32,219 bases of DNA from Mesorhizobium sp. WSM3626 (GCF_000513935.1 NZ_AZUY01000054.1:1-32219), one strand, 5' to 3'; shown: positions 15,926 through 24,644, counted from the first letter of the stretch. Numbers and translations are program-made. The notes: generated by a model not told the origin, from the letters alone.

Positions 15926-16627
15926 ATGAAGCCACTGATCGTCATATGCTCGGATGACGCCGAATTCTATCTGATCCTCAGCCACGTTCTTGCGGTGGAT
16001 GGCTTCACCAGTGCGCTGGCCAGCAACGTGAACGAAATGCTGGAGCTTGCCACCGAACTGGCCGTCCATGCCTTGCTGCTAGATTGTCAACCCGACAACC
16101 AGATGGCAGAGAGCTGCGGCCGGCTCAGACAGGATGCCAGGACAAGCGCCCTGCCCGTGGTTGCCTTGATTGCGCCTGGCGCAGAGAGCCAACATATCGC
16201 GCTGCTGAAGTCGGGAATCGACGAAGCTTTTGTCAGGCCGCTGGCGCCAGCCAAGCTGCTGGATTATCTGCGCTCCAGGCTCGGCGTCGACCGTCACTCC
16301 GGATCGCGACTGGAGACCGCCCTGTCGCTAAACCATGGCGACATCGAAATGCAGATCGATTCCCACCACGTGCGTTGCAACGGCAGGGAAATCGAGTTGG
16401 GGCCGATCGAGTTCAAGCTGCTGCGTCATATGCTCGAAAACCCAGGGAAGGTGCTCAGCCGTGAAGAGCTGATTGGGGCTGCTTGGCCCAACAATGTCCA
16501 TGTCGGCCCGCGCACTGTCGACGTTCATATCAGCCGGCTGCGAAGATCGATCAAGCTGTCATCCCACCATGATGTGATCCGGACAGTCAGACTTGGTGGA
16601 TACGCATTGCAAGATCGAACGACTTAA
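15926..16627 (+). CDS. Orphan winged-helix response regulator with atypical receiver
   Basis: A 233-residue OmpR/PhoB-type protein. The receiver spans about residues 1-120 with acidic Asp10/Asp11 and the phospho-acceptor-like Asp53 in LLDCQPDN. The conserved Thr/Ser is not evident in VVALIAPG, and the usual Lys is Arg104 in FVRPLAP, so phosphorylation may not work in the normal way. The C-terminal winged helix includes GPIEFKLLRHMLENPGKVLSRE-type sequence and VGPRTVDVHISRLRR. The start at 15926 is chosen to match the paralogue at 602; in-frame ATGs at 15782 and 15842 are possible. No histidine kinase is adjacent. It is the intact sister of the pseudogene on the other side of the cluster. Confidence 0.85.
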   Translation: MKPLIVICSDDAEFYLILSHVLAVDGFTSALASNVNEMLELATELAVHALLLDCQPDNQMAESCGRLRQDARTSALPVVALIAPGAESQHIALLKSGIDEAFVRPLAPAKLLDYLRSRLGVDRHSGSRLETALSLNHGDIEMQIDSHHVRCNGREIELGPIEFKLLRHMLENPGKVLSREELIGAAWPNNVHVGPRTVDVHISRLRRSIKLSSHHDVIRTVRLGGYALQDRTT

Positions 16628-16879
16628 GCGCATTTTGGAATGCCTGTCATGGCTCTGTCGGCCCTTTCTGGGCACAATTCAATGACAGCCACTATGCGAC
16701 AGGCCGTTCATGCGGCACCTCTCGCCGGGGGCGGCGGTCCCGGGCCGCGTTGCGCCGCTCCTTCGGCGCCCCGTTTACCGGTCTTGAGGTCACGAACGTG
16801 CTGCGGCGGCGAAATGAAGTTCGTTGCATGTTCGGTCATTTCGCCGCCTCCACTTTGTGCGCCCTTGTTTCTTTTTGCC

Positions 16880-17395
16880 GCTGCGCGGCGCCTGATCGGC
16901 AACACGCTGCCAATAGCGCACAAGCTCATCCTTCGAAGGCGAGACTGTATCGGGCAGCAGTTGCAATATGTTTTCCCGGAGGACGCCATGGTCCCTGTTC
17001 GCCACCCGTCGCCGCGAGGACGCCGGCGGCTTTGCCGGAATGGGTACGAGATCTTCGCGCAGACCCTTGAACACGGCCTCGCGCAACATGCCGCGATCAG
17101 TCACGCCGCTGAATTGCACCTCGGCCAGAACGTCGTACCCACGTGGCTTTCGGTTTATTGACAGGGTCCGACAATGGCGATTTGCCGATGACCAGCGGAT
17201 CGAGCCGCTCGCGAACGCGCCGCGCCACCTCAAGGGTGTAACCGCTCTGAGCTTTCCCCGCATAAAGCAGCCGGCCGTCTCGCCTGCCGATATAGAGGGA
17301 TGCGATACGGCGCGGCTGGGCGCCGAGCTTTTCGACGAAGGCCACGATCGGAAAGGTGTCGCTCTTAATGCATTTGTCGCAGGCGCTCTCGACGC
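16880..17395 (-). pseudogene. LigD-type ATP-dependent DNA ligase fragment
   Basis: The minus strand encodes part of a rhizobial LigD: the ligase OB-fold region (IVAFVEKLGAQPRRIASLY, GYTLEVARRVRERLDPL, KPKATWV), then, after a frameshift near 17145, FSGVTDRGMLREAVFKGLRED and the start of the polymerase domain (LRENILQLLPDTVSPSKDEL). The nucleotidyltransferase core with its catalytic lysine and the bulk of the polymerase domain are absent. LigD works with Ku in non-homologous end joining. This copy is inactive; an intact Ku gene lies about 9 kb to the right. Confidence 0.75.
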
Positions 17396-18223
17396 TGCAT
17401 CCGACCGCTTCGGCAAGCGCCAGAACCCTGCCGGCATAGATGTCGCCTTGGGCATTGTTGTCGGTGGTTGGCGACGAGCTGGACACCAGGCTTGGCAGCA
17501 AGCGCGTGGATTGCCGCCGCCGTGGCCGGCGACCAGCCGCCGGCTGTGCTGAGGTACACGGTGTCGGGACGAAGGTCTGCCAGGGCGGCGAGGCTCATCG
17601 CGTCGATGGCCGCTTCGGTGACGCAGAGGCGGAACGCCTCGGGTCGGCCGAACCGGAACAGCACCTTGGCGCCAGCCGTGGCAACGCCGCGCCAATGCGG
17701 TCCGCGTTCTTCCCAGCCGGTGACGGTTCCGTCCACATCCCTATGCGCGGCCCAGATGCTGCCATGCGGCCGCTCGCGCAGGAGACCGGCGGCGGTTGCG
17801 GCGCGCAGAATGGCGGGAAGATGACGACCGTCTCGCAGGTAGGTAGCACCCCGCCGATCCGCGCCACAGCTTGCGCCGGGCCTGCCAGCGATCCGCTATC
17901 GACATGTCGGGCTCCCGCTCACGGAAGCTGCGCTGCCAGACTGGCTCGGTGGCCACGAAACGGACGAGGTCGGCCACCTGATTCATCGTCTCGACGAAGG
18001 CACGCCCTTGAGATGCTCGAGCAGGCCGAAGACATCGCCCTTGGTCCGAGAGCGGGTCGAACCAGCCCTTGCCCTCATGGATGACAATGATGATCGATGC
18101 TTCCCGGCGGTATTTCATCGCCTTGCGCGTGCTTTCCTTGAGATCGAGGGCGAAGCCCACGTGTTCAAGCACTGCGGCGCAGGGCACCTTGTCCTTCAGC
18201 TCTTCAAGCTTTGCTTTTTCCAT
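17396..18223 (-). pseudogene. DUF3991/toprim-domain protein, frameshifted
   Basis: From the ATG at 18223 the reading begins MEKAKLEELKDKVPCAAVLE and continues with ESTRKAMKYRR and GWFDPLSDQG, the N-terminus of DUF3991-toprim proteins common on rhizobial plasmids and integrative elements. After several frame changes the toprim part reads DGTVTGWEERGPHWRG, LCVTEAAIDAMSLAALADL and STAGGWSPAT. The last piece (GRVLALAEAVGC) runs directly into the ligD fragment near 17395, a deletion junction. These proteins resemble plasmid primase or mobilisation-associated factors. With multiple frameshifts the gene is dead and marks decayed mobile DNA. Confidence 0.75.
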
Positions 18224-18762
18224 CTTCGTTCGCGCACCTTGTCGCGTTCCCAATTTTCGACTCCGCCCAATATTCTCTGGACAGGCACCGGAGGCCGCGA
18301 AGAGCAAGGCAGGCAAGGGCGCGGCCGGCGATCCGCATTCAGGCCGGGTTTGCACGGGAGCGAAGGCTGCGGCGCAGCTTCTTTGCCGGGCGCAGCGCGC
18401 AAGCGGCAGCAATCACCGTCGGCTTCGGCGGCACTCCTCCTCAGCAACCGCTGCACAAAGCGTGTCGTGTTTGTTTCCGCTGCGGCGACGCCACCCCAGC
18501 GGCCATCCTTGGCCCAGGGCGAGAACCCGGCCCTATCTCGCCCTGCCGGTGCTGGCGGGCAGCGCCGCCTTTGGAACAGGCGCGAGCCAGTCCGCCACGA
18601 CTAGCGTGCCGGCATATTCTGAGTCCCTAATGGAACAAAGGGGGCCAAGACAGATTTGAAAGGTCCGTTGGCTTTGGAGTGGCGGATGGCTGGGCCCTCC
18701 GCGAGGTGCCGGCCGGCCTCCACCAAATAGGGCGCAGGTCACATGACGACAGGATTACAGCA
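18224..18762. other. Gene-poor stretch
   Basis: About 540 bases between the toprim pseudogene and the secreted-protein gene. Frames here are Arg/Ala/Pro-rich on all sides and none shows a domain, signal peptide or convincing ribosome site. No RNA gene was recognised. The final 100 bases presumably hold the promoter of the gene at 18763. Confidence 0.4.
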
Positions 18763-19239
18763 ATGAAACGTGTCCCCCTTATTCTGCTCAGTTTGGGTGC
18801 CATGATGATGCCCGCATCACTGCTCGGTGCTGAACAGTGGGAGGGCTTTGGGATCAAGCATCTCGGATTCGTATTCGATGTTCCTCCGGGGTTTGTGCTT
18901 GCCCAGCGCTCCGATCAAGGGGCAGCCTTTGAGGGCAAAAACAACGCGTTTCTCGCAGTCTGGGGGGCGCAACTCGGCAAAGCGAGCTTTCGCACCGAGA
19001 TTGAGCATCGCATGGCGGTGAACGAGAACGACGGCTGGAAGGTGACCTATAAGCGAGTGACGCCGCAATGGGCCAGCTATTCAGGACTGAAAGACGGTCA
19101 GATCCTGTATGTCCGCGCCATCAAAATCTGCGGGGACAGAGCTGCATTGTTTACGGTCACGTATGCTCGCAACGAGAAGGTCCCTTATGATCCGCTTATC
19201 GTTCGCATGGTCAAATCACTCAAGGTCCAGAGCTGCTAG
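18763..19239 (+). CDS. Exported hypothetical protein
   Basis: A 158-residue protein with a signal peptide of about 23 residues (MKRVPLILLSLGAMMMPASL, cleavage near GAE). The mature part is a compact soluble domain with alternating aromatic and charged residues (GFGIKHLGFVFDVPPGF; TPQWASYSGLKDGQILYVRAI) and two cysteines near the C-terminal half that could pair in the periplasm. The start has AGGA about 12 bases upstream. It stands alone between a decayed region and the GGDEF/EAL gene. I do not recognise a named family; a periplasmic or cell-surface role is all that can be inferred. Confidence 0.65.
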   Translation: MKRVPLILLSLGAMMMPASLLGAEQWEGFGIKHLGFVFDVPPGFVLAQRSDQGAAFEGKNNAFLAVWGAQLGKASFRTEIEHRMAVNENDGWKVTYKRVTPQWASYSGLKDGQILYVRAIKICGDRAALFTVTYARNEKVPYDPLIVRMVKSLKVQSC

Positions 19240-19703
19240 GCGGGTGCACGGCGCCAGCCGTTGCGGTGCTGGACGTCGGCGGCTCCCTTCGGTGGTCGGA
19301 CCACACAGACCATAGCGAACCATCGTTTGCCCGTCCCGAACTGCGCAGCATCGACTTCTCGGCCGCTCCTGAAGCTCCAGCGGATCGGCTATGCGCGCCA
19401 TGCGGCATCAAGCGATGCCGACGAAGGGCGCTGTGCCGGCCTTCTCTGAAGAAAGGAGCAGCCGTAGGAGCGTCATCCAAGGGGGCGGCGGTGCAGGCGC
19501 GACGCGGGACTGAATGCAACGACGAGACCGGTTAAGAGAGTAGCCTAAACAGCGTCAGCATAGCGCCGCCGGGGGCGGGACGCGGGGCAGACTCCCGCGA
19601 GGAGCGCGGTATGGATTGCTGGAAAGCTGCGCTGCGCTTTGATCTGACATCCAGCCGCTGCGTACGGCAGCTTCTGGGAACTCGCCCGGCTGGGCTTCGC
19701 TTA
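19240..19703. other. Intergenic stretch without a recognised gene
   Basis: About 460 bases between the convergent ends of the secreted-protein gene and the GGDEF/EAL gene. The frames are low in information and lack ribosome sites. No clear hairpin with a T-run was found. Confidence 0.4.
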
Positions 19704-21914
19704 CTAGGCAGAGGCGCGCTCTGATATGACCCCGAGAAGGTCTTGGAGCTCCCCCTTGGGCAGTGGCCTGGACAGCAGAAAGCCTTGTAGCTGGTCACAG
19801 CCGAGTTTGCGCAGATAATCGCATTGGCTCTCCGTCTCAACGCCTTCGGCAGTGGTACTAAGTCCGGTCGCACGGGCTAAGTTGATAATCGCCTGAACGA
19901 TCGCCTGGTCACCATTGGAGCGGCCAAAGCCCTGCACGAAGCTGCGGTCGATCTTGATCCTGTCGACTTCCAACGTCTGCAGCCTTCCCAGAGAGGAGAA
20001 TCCAGTGCCGAAATCGTCAAGTGCAAAGCGCACCCCGATGCTGCGCAGAGCCTCAATGTTGTTTCGGCATTCGGTCCTGCGCTCCGAGAGCGCGCTTTCG
20101 GTAACTTCGATTTCGAGCCGCCGCGGATCCATGTGCGTCTCCAACAAGATACTCGTCACCCTCATGGCGAAACTGGGATTGTTCAGCTGCAAGGCTGACA
20201 CATTTACCGCCAAGGTCTCGATGGGCCAGTGCACCGCGTCAAGGCACGCCTGTCGGAGAACGAGTTCGCCAAGCGGTTCAATTAGCCCTGTTTCTTCCGA
20301 CAGCGGTATAAACAAGTCTGGCGCAACCCAGCCCCTCTCCAGATCAGACCAGCGGGCCAGGGCTTCGACACCCGTCATCCTGTTTGTGTCGGCGGCGTAT
20401 AGCGGCTGATAGTGGACCTGGATCTGGCCTGGCATTTCCAGCGCTTTGCGCAGGTCCTGTTCGAGGCCCTTACGCATGGCCAGCGTCAGGTCCATCTCGT
20501 GCCCAAAGAAGGCGTAGCTACTGCGGCCGCCGGCTTTGGCATGATAGAGTGCCACGTCCGCTTTCCGCACCAACTCGACCGCGTCCAACCCGTCCTTGGG
20601 TGCAACCGCCACCCCGACACTCACGCCGACAAAGACCTGCACCCCGGCGACTTCGAACGGCCGACGGGCAGACTCGATCAAACGCTCGCACAGCGTCCTG
20701 ACCTCATCCTCGCCTGCGAGCGAACGCTTGATGATGATGAATTCATCGCCACCCAGACGCGCCACTGTGTCTGCTTCAGTCGTCAGCCGCCTTAGCCGGT
20801 CCGCGAACTCCCTAAGCAGCTCGTCACCGGCAGGATGGCCGAAGCTGTCATTAACCTGCTTGAAGCGATCGAGGTCGAGGTAAAGGATCGCCAGTTGCTC
20901 GTCTGTCGATGGCAAGCGCGCCAACGCATCGGCCAGACGCTCGTTGAACTGACCGCGATTGGGCAGCGCCGTAAGCAGATCGTTATGAGCGAGGTGGTAG
21001 ATCCGATCCTCAGTCTCGATCAGCTTCAACGTCCGCCTACGAAAGGCAATCAGGGCCACGATAACGCCCGCCAGCACCAAGCCGAACAAGGCGCCCAGAA
21101 CTGGAACCAGTTGGAAGAGGACAAATGCTCCGGGCCGGTAGGGCCGCCACACGAAGAAGCCGATAGGGCCAGATCGGTCGACAACGGGATAGGAAGCCTC
21201 TCCGGAAGCAACCTTGTCGGCCCAGGAGAACCGCGCGTCATCGAGCAGATAGTCTTGGCGCAAAGAAGTAAGAAGACTGCCGTCGAGATACCGAACGGCT
21301 ACATGCAGGAATTCCTGACCTGGTATTTGTGCGATGTGGCCACTGTCGGAAACCACAGGCTTGATGCTGACGACTGCGGGGTGACCGGCGATAACGGCCA
21401 TATCGGAAGCGCCTATGGTGAGCACCTGTTCCGTGACACCCTCGGTATCTCCCCGTTTCAGCCTGGCTCTGAGAGTCTGAACGAGAGGTGCGGTGGTCGC
21501 CTGTATGGAGCGGTAGCTGCCGGGGTCAACGATCGAACCGTCGGAGAACGCATAGACAGGCGCATTGTTCGCATCGAGAATATAAACCTCGTCATGGCCA
21601 AAGTAGGTGTGCATCCAGCTGCCGAGATTGGTATCGAGCCATTTCGCATCGCGGCTGCGCAACGCGTTAACGGCGTCGTCCCAAACCGTGACGCTCTCCT
21701 GGTCGTGCGCTACTGCGCTCTCCAGCTTGGATATGATCAGTCCAACCAGGCTTCTCTGCCGTGCAGCGGCAACGCGGTCAATCTGGATCGTGGACCAAAG
21801 CAGTAACCCGGCGGTGATCATTGCGATGAGCAGTGTCAGCCCGATGACCGGCAGAGCCGTTCTCAAGAGGAAGAGACGACGGGTTGGTTCGGCAAAATGT
21901 CGACGTAGTTTCAT
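19704..21914 (-). CDS. Cyclic-di-GMP enzyme: CHASE4-like sensor, GGDEF and EAL
   Basis: A 736-residue inner-membrane signalling protein. A transmembrane helix at about residues 14-38 and another near 258-282 enclose a periplasmic CHASE4-like sensor domain. The GGDEF domain has an intact GGDEF site (residues 388-392); the inhibitory I-site RxxD reads TEAD, so product inhibition is probably lost. The EAL domain starts with VEALARW (about residues 516-522) and keeps EVTES, DDFGTG, KIDRSF and AEGVET, so it should be able to hydrolyse cyclic-di-GMP. Start chosen at 21914 just before the first helix; the frame extends to 22064 without conserved sequence. Such proteins switch between motile and attached life. 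No partner is encoded nearby. Confidence 0.9.
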   Translation of the reverse strand: MKLRRHFAEPTRRLFLLRTALPVIGLTLLIAMITAGLLLWSTIQIDRVAAARQRSLVGLIISKLESAVAHDQESVTVWDDAVNALRSRDAKWLDTNLGSWMHTYFGHDEVYILDANNAPVYAFSDGSIVDPGSYRSIQATTAPLVQTLRARLKRGDTEGVTEQVLTIGASDMAVIAGHPAVVSIKPVVSDSGHIAQIPGQEFLHVAVRYLDGSLLTSLRQDYLLDDARFSWADKVASGEASYPVVDRSGPIGFFVWRPYRPGAFVLFQLVPVLGALFGLVLAGVIVALIAFRRRTLKLIETEDRIYHLAHNDLLTALPNRGQFNERLADALARLPSTDEQLAILYLDLDRFKQVNDSFGHPAGDELLREFADRLRRLTTEADTVARLGGDEFIIIKRSLAGEDEVRTLCERLIESARRPFEVAGVQVFVGVSVGVAVAPKDGLDAVELVRKADVALYHAKAGGRSSYAFFGHEMDLTLAMRKGLEQDLRKALEMPGQIQVHYQPLYAADTNRMTGVEALARWSDLERGWVAPDLFIPLSEETGLIEPLGELVLRQACLDAVHWPIETLAVNVSALQLNNPSFAMRVTSILLETHMDPRRLEIEVTESALSERRTECRNNIEALRSIGVRFALDDFGTGFSSLGRLQTLEVDRIKIDRSFVQGFGRSNGDQAIVQAIINLARATGLSTTAEGVETESQCDYLRKLGCDQLQGFLLSRPLPKGELQDLLGVISERASA

Positions 21915-22410
21915 GAGACCGCTATAGTCGACGAAGACTTCTGGACCGTTAAAAGGCCTGCGCTTCAAGCGCAGCTGCGCGAGGTTGCCAAGCGGCTTGG
22001 GGTTCGCGGGCGCTGCATTGCGGCACCCAGACCCACCGAAAAGCTGCGGGTCGAATCCGTGCAAGGATCAATGAAGGGCGAGCTCAAGAGGGGCTAAGAT
22101 CGTGCTGGACGACCTTCGACTGAGAAACTTGGCGCAGGCCTTTTCCGGACTGCCTTATGGAACGTTTCAGGGCGAAGCATGCATATCCGCGCATGTTGAG
22201 CCGGACTGGGGGCATTGGGCTGTTCGTCTCTTCTCCGCGGCGTATCGAGCCGCCTATGGCGCCCTCCCCTTGAGGCTTAAGTCTTAGGCCAGCAAGCCTG
22301 TAGCCCGGTAATATCGCCGCAACGGTCCTACCCTCGCTTTTCGGGGGCTCAAGCGGGAATATCTGAGCCTCCTGTGCGTTTCCTCGATGTACAAGAGGAG
22401 GCGATCTATC
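21915..22410. promoter_or_regulatory. Divergent intergenic region
   Basis: About 500 bases between the divergent GGDEF/EAL gene and the Gly-rich protein gene. It should hold promoters for both. Short frames within it show no domains. No palindromic operator or known motif was recognised. Confidence 0.4.
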
Positions 22411-22878
22411 ATGCAGAAATTGAGCTTCACCCGAGTCGCGCTGCTGGCTCTGCGGGCTTCAGCCGCATTGTTTGTGGTTGTTGCGCCCTATCAGCTCAGC
22501 TTTGTCGGCTCGGGCAAACTCCAGCCAGCCGCCGCCTATGCCAAGAGCGAGGGCGGTGGTGGTGGTGACGGCCATGGCGGCGACTCCGGATCTGGCGGCG
22601 ACGGAGACCACGACGGCGCCTCAGGGTCTGGCGGCAGCTCAGGGCCCGGTGGCGGCGATGGCGCAGGCGGCGACGACAACGGTCATCATGGGCAGGAGCA
22701 TGTGAATGCTGCAGGCGACAAGGTTGAAGTCTCGGATGACAAAACTGAAGTCACTCATCCCGATGGCACCAAGGAAGAGATCGAAAATGGCCGTCTCGAA
22801 GTGAAGGACGCGACAGGGCGGACGATCGTGGAGCGGGCCGCAACACCTCAGGATGTCGCGCGGCTGCGATCGCTGTAA
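22411..22878 (+). CDS. Exported Gly/Asp/His-rich protein
   Basis: A 155-residue protein. An N-terminal signal peptide or anchor covers about residues 1-45. A low-complexity section of Gly, Asp, Ser and His (about residues 50-100) follows, then a charged domain with DKVEVSDDKTEV, HPDGTKEEIENGRLEV and GRTIVERAATPQDVARL. The Asp/His-rich section could bind calcium or other cations, a guess from composition. The start at 22411 is preceded by GAGGAG with good spacing; the ATG at 22387 would place that site inside the gene. A terminator follows at 22913. The C-terminal pattern is one I associate with small rhizobial exported proteins of unknown role. Confidence 0.75.
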   Translation: MQKLSFTRVALLALRASAALFVVVAPYQLSFVGSGKLQPAAAYAKSEGGGGGDGHGGDSGSGGDGDHDGASGSGGSSGPGGGDGAGGDDNGHHGQEHVNAAGDKVEVSDDKTEVTHPDGTKEEIENGRLEVKDATGRTIVERAATPQDVARLRSL

Positions 22879-22912
22879 GGACACGAGCCAGCCTGCACCA
22901 ACCGCGCATCAT

Positions 22913-22944
22913 GCCCCCTCGGCCGGACGGCGGAGGGGGCTTTC
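22913..22944 (+). terminator. Rho-independent terminator
   Basis: GCCCCCTC at 22913-22920 pairs perfectly with GAGGGGGC at 22933-22940 around a 12-base loop and is followed by TTTCC. It ends the transcript of the Gly-rich protein gene, 34 bases after the stop codon. Confidence 0.75.
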
Positions 22945-23024
22945 CTGCATCGCACTCGGCCTGAGTCCGTCACGCACGCTTCACGCAATCGGGACTGCGC
23001 AAGTGGCAACCGTTCAAAAAGGCT

Positions 23025-23141
23025 GTTTCGCAAATAGCTTTTGGCGCCGCTATCCGTCGTACAGAAGTGGCCGCCGCGCGGACCTGTGCAACAGTGGCCT
23101 GATCTGCAAGAGCATTCGGTCGGGTCGAGGCTCGGTGTCAT
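23025..23141 (-). pseudogene. Small Cys-rich protein, probably frame-disrupted
   Basis: From the ATG at 23141 the minus strand reads MTPSLDPTECSCRSGHCCT, GPRGGHFCTTDSGAKSYLRN. The CxCRxGxxCTGPRGGxxCxTDSGxKxYL pattern resembles small secreted rhizobial proteins, which normally end about here. This frame instead runs on for some 60 unrelated residues through the terminator to 22848, suggesting a lost stop or frameshift. No signal peptide precedes it. The ATG overlaps the stop of the upstream Cys-rich gene (ATGA). Confidence 0.35.
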
Positions 23142-23407
23142 GTCAAGGTCTTCGCCGCCCAATAACCCACAGCTTGGCCAGATCCAGCACCATGTCCTGC
23201 GGAACAACCTCTCTTGCTGGCGCTTACCGAACCATGGTTGCAGATGAACGTGCTGCCTTGGCAGCGTGAAATGCCGCCTTTGCGACCGCTGCACGGCGTA
23301 TTGGCGGCTAGGGATGGTGGGGTCAGAATTGCCGCTAAGCAAATCCCAGCCAGATACCAGCCAACCGCCCCAAATGCCGCCCGCGCACCACACACTGGCG
23401 GTGTCAC
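23138..23407 (-). CDS. Small secreted Cys-rich protein
   Basis: An 89-residue minus-strand frame beginning with GTG. A hydrophobic signal-like segment (YLAGICLAAILTPPSLAA) is followed by TPCSGRKGGISRCQGSTFICN and HGSVSASKRGC. The CSGxKGGxxxCxGxxFxCxxGSxSxSKxxC pattern is one I associate with small exported rhizobial proteins. The four regularly spaced cysteines suggest disulfides. The tail after SKRGC (about 20 residues) is not part of that pattern, so a late frameshift is possible. The ribosome site is weak. It may be coupled to the downstream Cys-rich fragment. Confidence 0.5.
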   Translation of the reverse strand: MTPPVCGARAAFGAVGWYLAGICLAAILTPPSLAANTPCSGRKGGISRCQGSTFICNHGSVSASKRGCSAGHGAGSGQAVGYWAAKTLT

Positions 23408-23467
23408 TGTTGATCCGCCACCGGTGCGTAGCGCATTAACGTCCTGCGGGATCCGACTACGCCGTCA

Positions 23468-23785
23468 TCAATAGTTGCCGTTATAGTAACGGTCATCGCA
23501 AGGCGCGGTGTAAATTCGGCCGTAGCGATCCCGGTAGCGGCAGAGCTGATCCTCGGGACGTTGCGGGGTGGTTGCGGAGCCGACGACTGCTCCGAGCAGC
23601 GCGCCGCCGGCCGCGCCGATCACGGTGCTCTTGGTGTTTCCGCCAATGGCCTGGCCGACCAGGGCGCCGCCGGCGCCGCCGAGCAGAGCGCCAGTGGTCG
23701 CCCGCTGCTGGCCTTCCGTCTGCGTTTCGCAGCCTGCCAGGGCCGCCGTCATCAGGACGGCCAAAACCGCTTTCTTGAGTATCAT
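23468..23785 (-). CDS. Glycine-zipper outer-membrane lipoprotein
   Basis: A 105-residue lipoprotein. The lipobox LAGC ends the signal peptide at about residue 19. A glycine-zipper segment follows (GALLGGAGGALVGQAIGG; GAAGGALLGAVVG), of the kind that packs in or against membranes. The C-terminal tail is Tyr/Arg/Asp-rich (RYRDRYGRIY). AAGGAGG lies 8 bases before the ATG, a very strong ribosome site. Similar proteins are envelope-stress or outer-membrane structural lipoproteins. It is monocistronic. Confidence 0.85.
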   Translation of the reverse strand: MILKKAVLAVLMTAALAGCETQTEGQQRATTGALLGGAGGALVGQAIGGNTKSTVIGAAGGALLGAVVGSATTPQRPEDQLCRYRDRYGRIYTAPCDDRYYNGNY

Positions 23786-24289
23786 CTGAGGAACCTCCTT
23801 GAGGCCGCGTGGGCCGATCGCGCCAAGTGCTGCGGCATTGCGGCGGAACCGCGGCAGGCTCTCTCACGATGTGAGACATGGTTTCTCGCTGGTTGAAGGC
23901 TTCATGGCGTGCTGCGAAGGCTGGCTCCTGCCCGACAGCTTGAGGTCGCCAAGCTTTTGGTCGCCATGAATAGTAACCTATAACTACGCGAAGATGGCCA
24001 CAGCCTTGAGCTCACAGTCGCAGCTAGCCGACGCATCGAGCCCAGAATCGAGGTTCGCCCGCCTGACCGACGCGCAGTTGGCATCGTTGAAACGCCAGTT
24101 CGCCAGTCTGTGCAACCGGTTTCGAAACACAATGGAGCAGTATGGAATTCTGGCCCTGAGCTTGTCGCGGCACGCGGTATATCTCAAGGACCTGACTAAA
24201 AAATGTGCGCCCCGCTCGATCTCGCGCGGAAATTCCCCGCAGGCCCCTTTCAGAATTTTGAGGGCGACCGAGCCTAAACAACCAGATGG
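23786..24289. other. Intergenic stretch, no confident gene
   Basis: About 500 bases. A plus-strand frame from 23994 to 24293 could encode a 99-residue polar protein, but it has no ribosome site, no recognised domain and an overlapping minus-strand frame of similar quality. The promoter of the lipoprotein gene should lie at about 23800-23900. Confidence 0.35.
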
Positions 24290-24631
24290 TTAGCCGCGTC
24301 GTTGACGTGGTGGCGCAGACAGTGTTCCTGGCCGGCGCCGATCCGGCCATTTTCCCAACAGCGGCGTTGCATCGTTCTCAATTGCCGAAGTGCCTTTTAT
24401 TGGGATTAGTGACGGCTCTTCAGTCTTGCGCTTACGTCCAGTTTTCAGGGCCTCGATTTCCTCATCACGTCTCGCGATCCGGCTTTCCAAGTTTGCGATG
24501 CGCTCTGTCAAAAAGTAGCGGCCAACGATGAACCCTCCGCCTCCAAAAAGAACTGCGAAAGTCATGAAGGCTATAGGGTTGGCGATCACCAGAGCCGCAT
24601 TGGTCTGGAAGAAGGTGATCAGATCGTGCAT
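24290..24631 (-). CDS. Small membrane protein with coiled coil
   Basis: A 113-residue hypothetical protein. One transmembrane helix lies at about residues 12-37 (LVIANPIAFMTFAVLFGGGG), followed directly by a heptad-like charged helix (ERIANLESRIARRDEEIEAL) and a basic, Pro-rich tail. Start chosen at 24631 because GAGAGG lies 9 bases upstream; the ATG at 24640 sits too close to it. It follows the zinc-ribbon-like gene by 13 bases and is probably in the same operon. I recognise no family; a membrane-anchored scaffold or regulator is a guess. Confidence 0.65.
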   Translation of the reverse strand: MHDLITFFQTNAALVIANPIAFMTFAVLFGGGGFIVGRYFLTERIANLESRIARRDEEIEALKTGRKRKTEEPSLIPIKGTSAIENDATPLLGKWPDRRRPGTLSAPPRQRRG

Positions 24632-24644
24632 TTTGAACATCCTC

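Noticed and set aside
20835..21806. Long plus-strand frame opposite the GGDEF/EAL gene
   Set aside because: It lies wholly inside a strongly supported gene on the other strand and encodes no recognisable domain.
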